From assembly GCA_017084465.1 (NCBI GenBank), contig CP070896.1:3895501-3959500 (forward strand): a stretch of DNA of 64,000 nucleotides. The letters are read 5' to 3'. Made by a program: the position numbers and the translations under genes. The stretch comes from Lacrimispora xylanisolvens (GTDB taxonomy: Bacteria > Bacillota > Clostridia > Lachnospirales > Lachnospiraceae). Every line of letters begins with the position of its first letter. The stretch's first letter is position 1. Of this stretch, positions 50,001 through 59,911 are shown piece after piece. The notes under the pieces were generated by a model. The model was not told where the DNA came from, made no database searches, and worked only from the letters and a program-made list of their open reading frames with translations.

Positions 50001-51542
50001 TTATTCTTCACCGTGCTTCATAATGTGGGCTCCAAACAGCAGTACCAGGTAAAAGATACTTAAAATCAAGATATGTAATGCCGTTTTAATAAACAAAGGA
50101 AGGCCTCCAAATGGATCTATAAAGGAAAAGGCTGCGTAATAGATTCCAATCGCCAGTATCATGAGTGCCGATGGCTTTGCAATCATATCCCATGCATTCC
50201 ACACAAACTCCACCATTTTCTTCAAAGTCAGCACATGCATGAAAGCCAGCAGCAGTTCACTTGCAAGAGCCCCCACCAGATATGCAAATATTCCCAGCCG
50301 GGGAATACCAAAGCACAAACAGGAGCCGGAGTGTCATGGCAATGACGTTCTGGGTGAACGTGATGGAGGTTTTCCCCAGTCCGTTTAAGATACTACCCAT
50401 GGTGGTAGCCATGTAAAGGAATGGGCAGAGCCATGCCAGCACAGTCATATATTGTCCGGCAGAACTGTCTTTAAACACACTGACTCCTAAATCATTGCCG
50501 AATAAAGTAAATATACCGATGCAAAGAATTCCTACATACATACAGTAACGAAGGGACATGGAAATCGCCGTTCCGATCCGTTGTTCATTCCCCTCTCAGA
50601 CTGGGCCTCTGCCACAGTAGGAAGTAATAGTACAGCAAGGGAATTAAATACAGTGGAAGGGAACAGAATAAAGGGCAGTGCCATTCCGGTTAAAACACCG
50701 TATACAGAAAATGCGGCCGAATCCGAAAGACCGGACATCTGCAGTCTGCTTGGAATGAGTATGGCCTCTGCACTGGCAAGAATATTTAATACCAGCCGGT
50801 TTCCCATAAGCGGAACTGCCAGGTGAAGGAGTCCCGGAGCCGTTTCGCTGAAATGGGAGGAATCATAAGCAAAATCTTTTGCCATTTTTGGCGGGAAAAA
50901 GCGGTAGGCAAAAACCGTAAAAAGAGAAGAGGCAATCTCTCCGATTAAATGGCCCATAACCGCCAGCTGGACAGTAATGGTAATTCCTGACTGGATCATA
51001 ATGTCAGCAATGAGGAAAACAGCGCCGATTCTTATGATCTGTTCCATGATCTGTGCCAATGCCGGAACAGAGGGACGCTGCATACCATAATAGTAACCGT
51101 TGATACAGGCATGAATCGCCGCGCAGGGAACAGATACAGCAAGAAACGTAAGTAATGGTGCGCAGCGCGGTTCCATCAAAATAGAACTGGCAATAAAATC
51201 CTTAAACTGAATAATAAGATAAGCTAGGATCATGGAAATAGCCACTGAAATGATGAGACCGCTGCGAAAAACAGAACGGCCCTTCTTCACATTAGCGGCT
51301 ACGGACTGGGAGATGGCGGTCTGAATGGACCCTGCACAAAGGGCAAAGCAGATTCCAAATACCGGATGAATCAGATTAAAAATACCCAGACCCTCAGCTC
51401 CAATGGTACGGGAGAGAAAGATCCGGTAAAAAAAGCCCAGCACCCGCGTGATGAGCCCGGCCGATGTCAGAAGAAGGGTGCCGGTTAAAAGCGCATATTT
51501 TCTTTTTGATAGTTTTCTGGGGATCTTTAGAGAATCATTCAT
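50001..51542 (-). CDS. SpoVB/MurJ-like polysaccharide (lipid-linked) flippase (two frameshifts)
   Basis: MOP-superfamily membrane protein with about 14 helices, ~513 aa. KYALLTGTLLLTSAGLITRVLGFFYRIFLSRTIGAEGLGIFNL is the typical SpoVB N-terminus. Breaks: one base missing near 50579-50584 (restores RIGTAISMSLRYCMYVGILC) and an extra base in the AAA run 50310-50312 (restores LLFVLGIPRLGIFAYLVG). SpoVB-type proteins move lipid-linked precursors during spore cortex synthesis. Confidence 0.87.
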
Positions 51543-51606
51543 GAAATCTCCTGAAAAAGAGAATTATTATAAATATATGGAAATTGTTCTTTCTTCATGA
51601 CACAAT

Positions 51607-51654
51607 CATAATGAGAATCATTCCTATTGAATTTCTAGGAAATGTGTGTATAAT
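51607..51654 (+). promoter_or_regulatory. nifS promoter with Fur-box-like site
   Basis: TTGAAT (51627-51632), 16-nt spacer, TATAAT (51649-51654). Directly upstream, CATAATGAGAATCATTCCT (51607-51625) matches 14 of 19 positions of the classical Fur box, with a core AATGA-GAA-TCATT dyad. Confidence 0.6.
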
Positions 51655-51711
51655 AGGAAATGTAGATGAAGCTTTTAACTTTAGAACTACAGAAAGGCGG
51701 AACTAACAAAT

Positions 51712-52896
51712 ATGAAGCAACTGATTTATTTAGACAACGCAGCGACGACCAAAACCAGACCAGAGGTCGTAGAAGCCATGCTGCCTTACTTTACGGAATA
51801 TTATGGTAATCCATCTTCCGTATACGAATTTTCCGGTATTTCAAAGAAAGCGGTTCAGGATTCCAGAGAGATTATTGCAGGTTCTCTTGGAGCCAAGACC
51901 AACGAGATTTATTTCACGGCCGGCGGTTCTGAATCCGACAACTGGGCTCTCATTGCAACAGCAGAAGCCTATGCAGACAAAGGAAAACACATCATTACCA
52001 GTAAAATCGAGCATCATGCCGTGCTTCACACCTGTGAATATCTGGAGAAACGCGGTTTTGATATCACTTATCTGAATGTAGATGAGAATGGTTCCATAAA
52101 GTTAGACGAGCTGAAAAAAGCCATTCGTCCTGACACCATCCTCATTTCTATCATGTTTGCCAATAACGAAATCGGCACCATTGAACCCATTAAGGAAATT
52201 GGTGAGATAGCAAAAGAGCATAAGATCTTATTCCATACCGATGCAGTTCAGGCATTCGGTCATATGCCCATTAACGTAGATGAATACCACATTGATATGT
52301 TAAGTGCCAGCGGTCATAAGATTAACGGACCAAAGGGAATTGGATTTTTATATATCAGAACAGGCGTTAAGTCCCGTTCCTTTGTTCATGGCGGCGGTCA
52401 GGAAAGAAAGCGCCGTGCAGGAACAGAGAATGTAACAGGAATTGTAGGTTTCGGAAAAGCGGTAGAGCTTGCAGTAGCAGGAATGGAAGAGAGAACCCGC
52501 AAAGAGACCGAACTTCGTGAATATTTAATGGAACGTGTCATGAAAGAAGTTCCATACACCAGAATTAACGGCAGCAGAAAGAGCCGCCTTTCCAATAACG
52601 TAAATTTTGCCTTCCAGTTTATTGAGGGTGAATCCCTACTGATCATGCTGGATATGAAAGGAATCTGCGGATCCAGCGGTTCAGCATGTACTTCCGGTTC
52701 CTTAGATCCGTCTCATGTACTTCTGGCAATTGGTCTTCCTCATGAGATTGCACACGGTTCTCTCCGTCTGACTCTTGATGAGGTAAATACCAGAGAAGAG
52801 ATGGATTATGTGGTGGAAGCCATTAAAGAGATCGTAGCAAAACTGCGCAGTATGTCACCTCTTTACGAGGATTATATCAGACATCAGGGAAACTAG
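51712..52896 (+). CDS. nifS: Cysteine desulfurase, NifS/IscS type
   Basis: PLP enzyme that takes sulfur from cysteine for Fe-S clusters and tRNA thiolation. 394 aa. N-terminal YLDNAATTKTRPEVVEAM; PLP lysine K203 in SASGHKINGPKG; catalytic C326 in GSSGSACTSGSLDP on a long loop. It is followed by an IscU-type scaffold and mnmA, so it can serve both general Fe-S assembly and MnmA; nitrogenase lies elsewhere in the window and has no nifS of its own. Confidence 0.94.
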   Translation: MKQLIYLDNAATTKTRPEVVEAMLPYFTEYYGNPSSVYEFSGISKKAVQDSREIIAGSLGAKTNEIYFTAGGSESDNWALIATAEAYADKGKHIITSKIEHHAVLHTCEYLEKRGFDITYLNVDENGSIKLDELKKAIRPDTILISIMFANNEIGTIEPIKEIGEIAKEHKILFHTDAVQAFGHMPINVDEYHIDMLSASGHKINGPKGIGFLYIRTGVKSRSFVHGGGQERKRRAGTENVTGIVGFGKAVELAVAGMEERTRKETELREYLMERVMKEVPYTRINGSRKSRLSNNVNFAFQFIEGESLLIMLDMKGICGSSGSACTSGSLDPSHVLLAIGLPHEIAHGSLRLTLDEVNTREEMDYVVEAIKEIVAKLRSMSPLYEDYIRHQGN

Positions 52897-52937
52897 TACA
52901 GGGTAGAAGAATTACCAGAAAGTGGAGAATATAGAAT

Positions 52938-53375
52938 ATGTATACAGAGAAAGTTATGGATCATTTTGAACACCCGAGAAATGTGGGTGAAATAGAGAAC
53001 GCCAGCGGCATGGGTACAGTTGGTAATGCAAAATGCGGCGATATTATGAGAATTTATCTGGACATCGATGACAACCAGATTATTCAGGATGTAAAGTTTA
53101 AAACATTTGGCTGCGGTGCGGCAGTTGCTACCAGCAGCATGGCAACAGAGATGGTAAAAGGAAAATCAGTTCAGGAAGCTATGGAGGTTACCAATAAGGC
53201 TGTATGTGAAGCACTTGATGGTCTGCCCCCTGTAAAAGTTCACTGCTCCTTACTGGCCGAAGAAGCAATCCATGCTGCGTTGTGGGATTATGCAACCAAG
53301 CATGACATTAAGATTGAAGGCTTGGAGAAGCCAAAGTCTGATATCGGCGAGGAAGAAGTAGAAGAAGAATATTAA
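52938..53375 (+). CDS. nifU: Fe-S scaffold protein, IscU/NifU N-terminal type
   Basis: 145 aa, with the three scaffold cysteines C33 (AKCGD), C59 (FGCGAA) and C103 (VHCSLL) and D35. It lacks the NifU central 2Fe-2S and C-terminal Nfu domains, so it is the short clostridial form. Has an acidic tail EEEVEEEY. Pairs with the cysteine desulfurase upstream. Confidence 0.93.
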   Translation: MYTEKVMDHFEHPRNVGEIENASGMGTVGNAKCGDIMRIYLDIDDNQIIQDVKFKTFGCGAAVATSSMATEMVKGKSVQEAMEVTNKAVCEALDGLPPVKVHCSLLAEEAIHAALWDYATKHDIKIEGLEKPKSDIGEEEVEEEY

Positions 53376-53390
53376 TGGAAATGGAATACT

Positions 53391-54470
53391 ATGAGTAAAG
53401 CGAAAGTAGTAGTTGGAATGTCAGGCGGCGTGGATTCTTCCGTTGCAGCCTGGCTGTTAAAGGAACAGGGCTATGACGTAATCGGCGTGACCATGCAGAT
53501 CTGGCAGGACGAGGATAACGTGACCCAGGAAGAGAACGGAGGCTGCTGCGGTCTCAGTGCCGTGGATGATGCCAGAAGAGTTGCCTGGGATCTTGGAATT
53601 CCTTATTATGTTATGAATTTTAAAGAAGAATTTAAATCACAGGTTATCGATTACTTTGTAGAGGAATACCAGAGAGGACGGACTCCCAATCCCTGTATCG
53701 CCTGCAACCGCTATGTCAAGTGGAGTCTCTTTTAAAGCGGAGTTTAGATATTGGAGCGGATTATATTGCCACAGGTCATTACGCCCAGATCGACCGGCTT
53801 CCAAACGGCAGATATGCCCTTAAAAAGTCAGTGACTGCTGCGAAAGACCAGACCTATGCTCTTTATAACTTAACCCAGGACCAGCTGGCCTGTACTCTGA
53901 TGCCGGTAGGTGCCTATTCCAAGGATCAGATCAGGGCAATTGCGGATCAGATCAATCTAAACGTTGCTCATAAACCGGACAGCCAGGAGATCTGCTTTAT
54001 TCCAGATCATGATTATGCCGGTTTTATTGAAGAGAACGCAGGAGAGCGAGCCCCGGAAGGTAATTTTGTGGATCTGGATGGCCAGGTCATTGGACGCCAC
54101 AAAGGAATCACTCATTACACCGTAGGGCAGAGAAAGGGACTTAATCTGTCCCTTGGCTACCCGGTTTTTTGTTGTGGAGATACGCCCTGAGACAAACGAA
54201 GTGGTGATTGGAACGGGAGAGGATGTCTATTCGGACACCCTTCGCGCCGGTCATTTAAACTGGATGGCAGTTGACGGTCTTCATGGAGAAGAGATGGAAA
54301 TAATGGCAAAGATCCGTTACAGCCACAAAGGCGCACCCTGTACCATAAAAGAGGTGGAGGACGGCGTGGTGGAATGCAGATTTGAGGAGCCGCAAAGAGC
54401 GATCACTCCCGGACAGGCTGTGGTATTTTACCAGGGCGAGTATGTAGTGGGAGGAGGAACCATACTGTGA
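53391..54470 (+). CDS. mnmA: tRNA-specific 2-thiouridylase MnmA (two frameshifts)
   Basis: Adds sulfur to U34 of Glu, Gln and Lys tRNAs. PP-loop [18 protein letters not shown], catalytic Cys in [12 protein letters not shown], and [12 protein letters not shown]. Break 1: missing G at 53722-53723 (gives [20 protein letters not shown]). Break 2: extra T in T6 54165-54170 (gives [19 protein letters not shown]). Corrected length ~360 aa. Directly downstream of nifS-nifU, the sulfur source. Confidence 0.93.
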
Positions 54471-55591
54471 TAATCAGAAAAAAATCAATCAGATGGATCG
54501 TTCCTGCAGTCCTGCTTTTTTTGTCTGTTTCTGCTTTCCGGCTGCGGGAAAAAAATATGAAGCCATACAGACTCCTGCAGTGGAAGAAGCCAAAGGAGAA
54601 TTATCCCAGGAGGCTGAAAGTGCTCCTGTAACCATTGAAGACGATACGGAAAAGACGGCGGAAAAAAGCTCTCACGAAGCTTCTGTGACGAAGGAGACAG
54701 CTCCTGAGTTTCAAAAAGCAGATGAGACGGTTTATGTGACAGGCAGCGGAGTGAATGTCAGAACACAGCCATCTTCTTCCGGCCAGATAGCAGCCACTCT
54801 TAATCAGGGGACGGCTCTGAAGCGGACCGGATACAGCCAGAACTGGAGCCGTGTTCTTTATGAGAACAAAGAATGCTATGTGTCTTCCCGTTATTTATCC
54901 AAGGACAAGCCGGCGGATAAGGCGGCAGTCACTCCTTCCGTATCAGGAAGCGGTAACGGAAAGCTCATTGCCATTGATCCGGGACACCAGGGAAAGGGGA
55001 ACTCACAAAAGGAACCCATCGGACCAGGATCCTCTCAGATGAAACCCAAGGTGGCTTCCGGAACCCAGGGTGTGGCTACGGGCATACCAGAATATAAGCT
55101 GACTCTGGATGTCTCCCTTAAATTAAAGCAGGAGCTGCTGAACCGGGGGTATCGTGTTTATATGATCCGCGAGACCCATGATGTGAATATCAGCAATGCA
55201 GAGCGTGCCAATATGGCAAACGAAAGCGGAGCGGATATTTTTGTAAGGGTTCATGCTAATTCATTAAACGACAGCTCTGTGGCCGGAGTCCTGACTATGT
55301 GTCAGACTTCTAAGAATCCTTATAACGGCAATCTGTACGGTAAAAGTTCAGCTCTTTCTAAAACAGTGGTAAACGGTATCAGCAGCCAGACCGGATTTAA
55401 AAACCGGGGGGTACAGGAGACCGATTCCATGAGCGGAATTAACTGGTGTAAAATACCGGTAACCATTGTGGAGATGGGCTTTATGAGTAATGCAGAAGAA
55501 GATAAAAAAGATGGCCACCGATGAATATCGGGACAAGATTGTAAAAGGAATTGCAGATGGAATCGATGCCTATTATGCAGGCGGGAATTAA
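54467..55591 (+). CDS. N-acetylmuramoyl-L-alanine amidase with SH3 domain (three frameshifts)
   Basis: Predicted lipoprotein: with one T removed from T7 54515-54521 and one A from A7 54549-54555, the N-terminus reads VPAVLLFCLFLLSGCGKKYEA with a lipobox. An acidic linker follows, then a bacterial SH3 domain (VYVTGSGVNVRTQPSSSGQI) and an Amidase_3 domain (LIAIDPGHQGKGN, VRVHANSLNDSS, VEMGFMSNAEEDKKMATDEY). Extra A in A6 55504-55509 near the end. GTG 54467 overlaps the mnmA stop, with GAGGAGG upstream. Cuts peptidoglycan stem peptides outside the cell. Confidence 0.88.
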
Positions 55592-55604
55592 AACCATATA
55601 AGAT

Positions 55605-55646
55605 GCCGGAAAGTGAGAGGGAAGACCCTGTTGCTTTCCGGCTTTT
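55605..55646 (+). terminator. Terminator after the amidase
   Basis: GCCGGAAAG (55605-55613) and CTTTCCGGC (55634-55642), followed by TTTT. Confidence 0.85.
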
Positions 55647-55736
55647 GCTGTCTGCCTTACTCCTGTCAGGTCATAAATGAACGGAAAAAAGCATACATTT
55701 TCCTGAAACGTTTCTTCCAGGCAAGGAGAAGAAAAC

Positions 55737-56626
55737 ATGGCAGATTATGGGCTTGCGTTAGCAGGAGGGGGAACCAGAGGAGCGGTTCATGTAGGCGTTC
55801 TTACGGCATTAGAAGAAAACGGTCTTTTGCCCACCCAGGTTGCAGGTGCCAGTGCAGGAAGTATTGTAGCTGGATTATACGCATCCGGAATGGATATTGG
55901 AAAGATGAGAGACACGGTGAGATGGCTGGTAGCCCACGGAGAAAATTATATTGATCCTAATATAATTGGTGTCATTTTATTTCTGCCCCAGGTGCTGCTT
56001 CATAGAAAGACATCTTTAATGGGTTTAATCAAGGGAAACCGGCTTTCTGACTTTCTCTGCGATTTAACAGAAGGGATAGAAATACAGGATTGTAAGAAGG
56101 GGCTGTTAATTCCGGCAGTGGATATCAACAGCGGGAACACGGTTGTATTTACAAATCTCTTTCAGGAAAAGGTTCCAATGTCAGCACTTCGGGAAGAGAA
56201 TGTGAGGTGGCAGAAAAATGGGCTATTATGTGACATTATGATGGCAAGCTCTTCTGTTCCGGCGGTATTCTGCCCAAGGCAGATTAATGGCTTTTTGCTG
56301 GTGGATGGGGGAGTGACCAACAATCTTCCGGTAGACTTACTGATTTCAACGGGAGTATCAAACGTTATTGCAGTTGATATTGGGGAAGCATATGAAATGC
56401 CAAAGGATCATTCCATCATGGAGATTTCGTTCCACTCATTTTCCATTATGAGCAGGGAGTTAAAGGACTGCCGTTCCAGCGGTGAGATTCTTCTGTTAAA
56501 GCCACCGATTCCCAAAGGGTCAGGGCTTTTAACCTTTGAATATATGGAGGAATGCATGGAAAGCGGATATCTGTATACGAAAAAATGATGCCGCGGATTA
56601 AGCATGTTCTGGAAAAAACAAAATAA
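55737..56626 (+). CDS. Patatin-like phospholipase (possible frameshift at C-terminus)
   Basis: Ser-Asp dyad lipid hydrolase of the RssA/YlbK type. Oxyanion GGGTRG near residue 10, nucleophile in G-A-S-A-G-S, catalytic Asp in VDGGVTNNLPVDLL. As read it ends at 56588; adding one A to A6 56580-56585 extends it by 13 residues (MMPRIKHVLEKTK) to 56626, which looks natural. ~296 aa. Confidence 0.88.
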
Positions 56627-56671
56627 ATACGGTATACTGTATAAAAATACATTTACATGAGGAGAAATAAA

Positions 56672-57157
56672 ATGGAACTGACCTTTCGATACGCACAGGA
56701 ATCAGATACGGCTCTGATTCTGGAATTCATTAAAGCGCTGGCAGATTACGAGAAAATGCTGGATGATGTGGTTGCTACAGAAGAACTTTTAAAAGAATGG
56801 CTGTTCAAGCAGAAAAAAGCAGAAGTGATCTTCGCGCTTGCAGACGGGAAAGAAGTAGGGTTTGCATTATTTTTCCATAATTTTTCCACATTCCTGGGCA
56901 GAGGCGGGATCTATCTGGAAGACCTGTTTGTAAAGTCTGAATACAGAGGTAAGGGAATTGGAAAAGCCATTTTTAAGAAGTTATGTGCCATTGCAAGAGA
57001 ACGTGGCTGTGGAAGACTGGAGTGGTGGTGTCTGGACTGGAATCAGCCCAGCATCGACTTTTATCGTTCCATGGGAGCAGAGGCAATGGATGAATGGACC
57101 GTATACCGCATTGCCGGTGAGGGCCTGAAGCAACTGGCAGATAGTGGTGAAAAATAA
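56672..57157 (+). CDS. GNAT-family N-acetyltransferase
   Basis: 161 aa. Acetyl-CoA-binding segment YLEDLFVKSEYRGKGIGKAIFKKLCAIARERGCGRLEW, then WNQPSIDFYRSMGAEAMDEW. This resembles the spermidine/diamine acetyltransferase-like branch; the substrate cannot be fixed. ATG 56672 behind GAGGAGA. Confidence 0.9.
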   Translation: MELTFRYAQESDTALILEFIKALADYEKMLDDVVATEELLKEWLFKQKKAEVIFALADGKEVGFALFFHNFSTFLGRGGIYLEDLFVKSEYRGKGIGKAIFKKLCAIARERGCGRLEWWCLDWNQPSIDFYRSMGAEAMDEWTVYRIAGEGLKQLADSGEK

Positions 57158-57184
57158 AGGGATCAGAATACAGGAAACAGACAT

Positions 57185-57206
57185 GGGGGCTTATTGATAA
57201 GCCCCC
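57185..57206 (+). terminator. Terminator after the GNAT gene
   Basis: Perfect hairpin GGGGGCTTA-TTGA-TAAGCCCCC followed by TTCTTTATT. Confidence 0.88.
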
Positions 57207-57233
57207 TTCTTTATTAGGAAAAGAATCATGAAA

Positions 57234-57278
57234 TTGTAATGTCTTTGTAACCAATTTTATTTCATTACGGGTTATACT
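57234..57278 (+). promoter_or_regulatory. Promoter with TTGTAA direct repeats
   Basis: TTGTAA at 57234-57239 and 57245-57250, 11 bp apart, the period typical of OmpR/PhoB-family sites. A -10 TATACT (57273-57278) follows, without a good -35. The operon downstream encodes an OmpR-type regulator. Confidence 0.5.
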
Positions 57279-57312
57279 GCTATTGTAAGAAATAAATTCC
57301 AAGGAGGATATC

Positions 57313-57916
57313 ATGAGACGTATCATGGGAAAATAATAAAAAATACAGCAGGGGGCTGCTGGCTGCACTACTGATTTTCAGTATGTTAGAAATAAGCGGC
57401 TGTAGTATAAAAGAAACAGACAGGACAGCTGGCAGTACAAAAGAATCCACAGCTCCTTCCATAACCCAGACTGAGGCTGCAAAGGAAAGCTCTACGGCAG
57501 AAGCAATCACTACAGAAGAAGCAATCACTACGGCAACAGAAAATGAGTCAGCCCGGTTAGACGGCTATATTGGTCTGCTGGGTCTTACAAAAGAGGAACT
57601 GGTGAAAAATTTAGGCGAGGAGCCAGAGAAGATTGACGAGGGGGGTCTGGAATTTAAAAAAGCCGGAATCCGCATCTGGTTCGATCAGACAAATTACAAG
57701 ACAGTCGAGCAGATTTTTGTAATGAATCCGGATTTTGACATTCATGGCGTGAAACTGGGAGAAAAAATTGACAAATTTAAAGAAGTGTTAAAAGATCCGG
57801 TCAGCGACCGGAACGGCGATGCTCATTTTAAATATAACGATATCTATCTGTCCATTAACTACGATACAAACACCCAGGTTACCTATGGATTGTATCTGTT
57901 GAAGAATGATTTTTAA
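57313..57916 (+). CDS. Lipoprotein of unknown function (one frameshift)
   Basis: With one A added to A4 57330-57333 the N-terminus reads MRRIMGKNNKKYSRGLLAAL and continues to a lipobox I-S-G-C. A Thr/Ser/Glu-rich linker of ~50 residues follows (TTEEAITTATENES), then a ~115-aa domain (LDGYIGLLGLTKEELVKNLGEEPEKIDEGGLEFKKAGIRIWF) like a repeat in other clostridial surface proteins. I cannot name the family. First gene of an operon with a second lipoprotein and a two-component system. Confidence 0.78.
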
Positions 57917-57958
57917 CGGCAGAAACGCAGCAGCTTCTAAAGAGACGGAGAGACAGAC

Positions 57959-59242
57959 ATGAAAAGAATAAATAAAAATATCCTGTTACAGGCAGCGGCC
58001 GCAGCTGCAATGACCGCGTACTTATCCGGATGCAGTTATTCCGGCAATCAGGCGGGGTTCATACAGCAACCCAAAGCGGACAATTCTAAAGAAGAGGATC
58101 TTACACAGAAAATAAAAGGTATCCTGCCTGCAGGTGCCGAATATTTAACGGCCGATCATTCAGATCAGAAACAAAGCATCATTCTTGATGATATCAATCA
58201 GGACGGGAAACAGGAAGCCCTGGTTTTATATCGGGATACCAGGGATAATAAGCAGGCACATTTCCTGATGTTACAGGAAAAGGACGGAAGTTACGAAAAA
58301 ATATGGGATCAGGAGACCGGATTCTCCTCGTTTGATTCATTTGAAGTGGTTGATTTAGATGGAGACGGAAAAAAGGAGATCATAGCAGGCGGACAGATTT
58401 CCGGTCCGGAAAGCCCAAAGCAGCTTTTCATCTATGAGCTTAATCAGGGTCAGTTAGTACAAAAGGAAAACCGCAGTTATGAAAAGCTTTTAATCAGGCA
58501 GTTTGGAGACAACCAGGCCCCTTCTATATTTTTATTAGACGGAAAAATAGAGGAAGAGCAGAAAGCAGAACTGTTTTCCTATGAGGCAGGTCAGTTAATA
58601 TCCCGTTCCAGCGTGGAGTTAAATCCACAGGCAGTTCCGGAACAAATAACAGCAGGACTTCTGGCAGATGGGGCAGATGCCATCTTTGTTGACAGCGGAC
58701 TGGGTGCCCATTCCATGTTAACGGAAATTTTTGGAGTGAAAGACGGAAAACTGATAAAAATCGGAGATGAAAACGACAATACCCTGATGAAGGAATATCC
58801 TCTTTACAGCAGAGATTTAAATGGAGACGGTGTGATTGAGGCAGGGGGAATGTATATACCATACGGGTATGAAGATGCTGCTATGGCTGAGATTCCATTT
58901 ATCCAGGTTTTTTATGACTATAAGCTGGATGGATCCAAAACGGTTGTTGAGGAACGTTATGCAGAGGAAGGTCAGCATTTTTATATTTCCATCCCAGCCG
59001 ATTTACATGGTAAGATCACGGTAAAGCCACTGGATCAGGGCGTACAGCTTGTAACCGTTTCAGGTGGAAAGACTGTGTTTGAAGTGAAATGGGCGAAGAT
59101 AGATGAGGCTGGTGAGCACGGCACCATATTGGGCAAGACAAACGATACCATCTATTATACTGAGTTGAAAGATGAACTGCCTATATCCAGAGACCAGTTT
59201 CACCTGATGGGGGAGGAAAATGAAAGTAATACTGGTAGTTGA
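57959..59242 (+). CDS. Lipoprotein with EF-hand/FG-GAP-like repeats
   Basis: 427 aa. Lipobox L-S-G-C after an Ala-rich signal peptide. Acidic calcium-type loops DINQDGKQE, DLDGDGKKE and DLNGDGVIE sit in a beta-propeller-like region of VCBS/FG-GAP type. Surface-anchored; ligand unknown. Its 3' end overlaps the response regulator gene by 23 bp, so the lipoprotein may be an accessory sensor of that system. Confidence 0.82.
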   Translation: MKRINKNILLQAAAAAAMTAYLSGCSYSGNQAGFIQQPKADNSKEEDLTQKIKGILPAGAEYLTADHSDQKQSIILDDINQDGKQEALVLYRDTRDNKQAHFLMLQEKDGSYEKIWDQETGFSSFDSFEVVDLDGDGKKEIIAGGQISGPESPKQLFIYELNQGQLVQKENRSYEKLLIRQFGDNQAPSIFLLDGKIEEEQKAELFSYEAGQLISRSSVELNPQAVPEQITAGLLADGADAIFVDSGLGAHSMLTEIFGVKDGKLIKIGDENDNTLMKEYPLYSRDLNGDGVIEAGGMYIPYGYEDAAMAEIPFIQVFYDYKLDGSKTVVEERYAEEGQHFYISIPADLHGKITVKPLDQGVQLVTVSGGKTVFEVKWAKIDEAGEHGTILGKTNDTIYYTELKDELPISRDQFHLMGEENESNTGS

Positions 59243-59907
59243 GGATGAGCTTTCCATCAGAAGCTTTATCTGCCTGAATTTAAGGAGAAAGAAGTATGAG
59301 GTACTGGAAGCAGAAACCGGCGAGAAAGCACTGGAACTGTTTGCTTCCAACCCGGTGGATGTAGTGCTGCTTGACCTCATGCTTCCAGGTATGGATGGAT
59401 TTGCTGTCTGTGAGAAAATGAGAGATTTAAGCCCTCTGGCAGGAATTGTTATGTTAACTGCACGTTCCCAGGAAGAGGATAAAATCAAGGGACTGATTCA
59501 GGGAGCCGATGACTATATCACAAAACCATTCAGTATGACTGAGCTGGAAGCCAGAATTATTTCTCTTCTGCGCCGTATGGACTTAAGATCCTCTGACCAG
59601 AATGGGACAAGGCTTTGTTCCGGACCTTATGAGCTGGATTTTGAAAAGAACCAGTTATTACGGAAGGGTGTTGCCGTGAAGGTGACACCTACGGAGTTCA
59701 GCCTCATTCAATTCTTTATCAGAAACAAAAAACAGAGTTTTTACCAGAAACCAGATTTTAGATCAGGTATGGGGAGAAAATTATGTGGGAGATCTAAAGG
59801 TGGTTGACGTAAACATCAGGCGGATCCGTAGAAAGATTGAAGATGACCCGGCAAATCCAACGTACCTGTGTACGGAATGGGGATATGGATATATTTGGAA
59901 GGAGTGA
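59220..59907 (+). CDS. OmpR-family response regulator (one frameshift)
   Basis: Receiver domain (ILVVEDELSIRSFICLNLRR, phospho-Asp in VVLLDLMLPGMDG, TKPF) and winged-helix domain. Extra A in A6 59727-59732; removal gives IRNKNRVFTRNQILDQVWGE and VDVNIRRIRRKIEDD through to 59907, ~228 aa. Partner of the kinase that starts 4 bp later. Confidence 0.92.
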
Positions 59908-59911
59908 TTGA

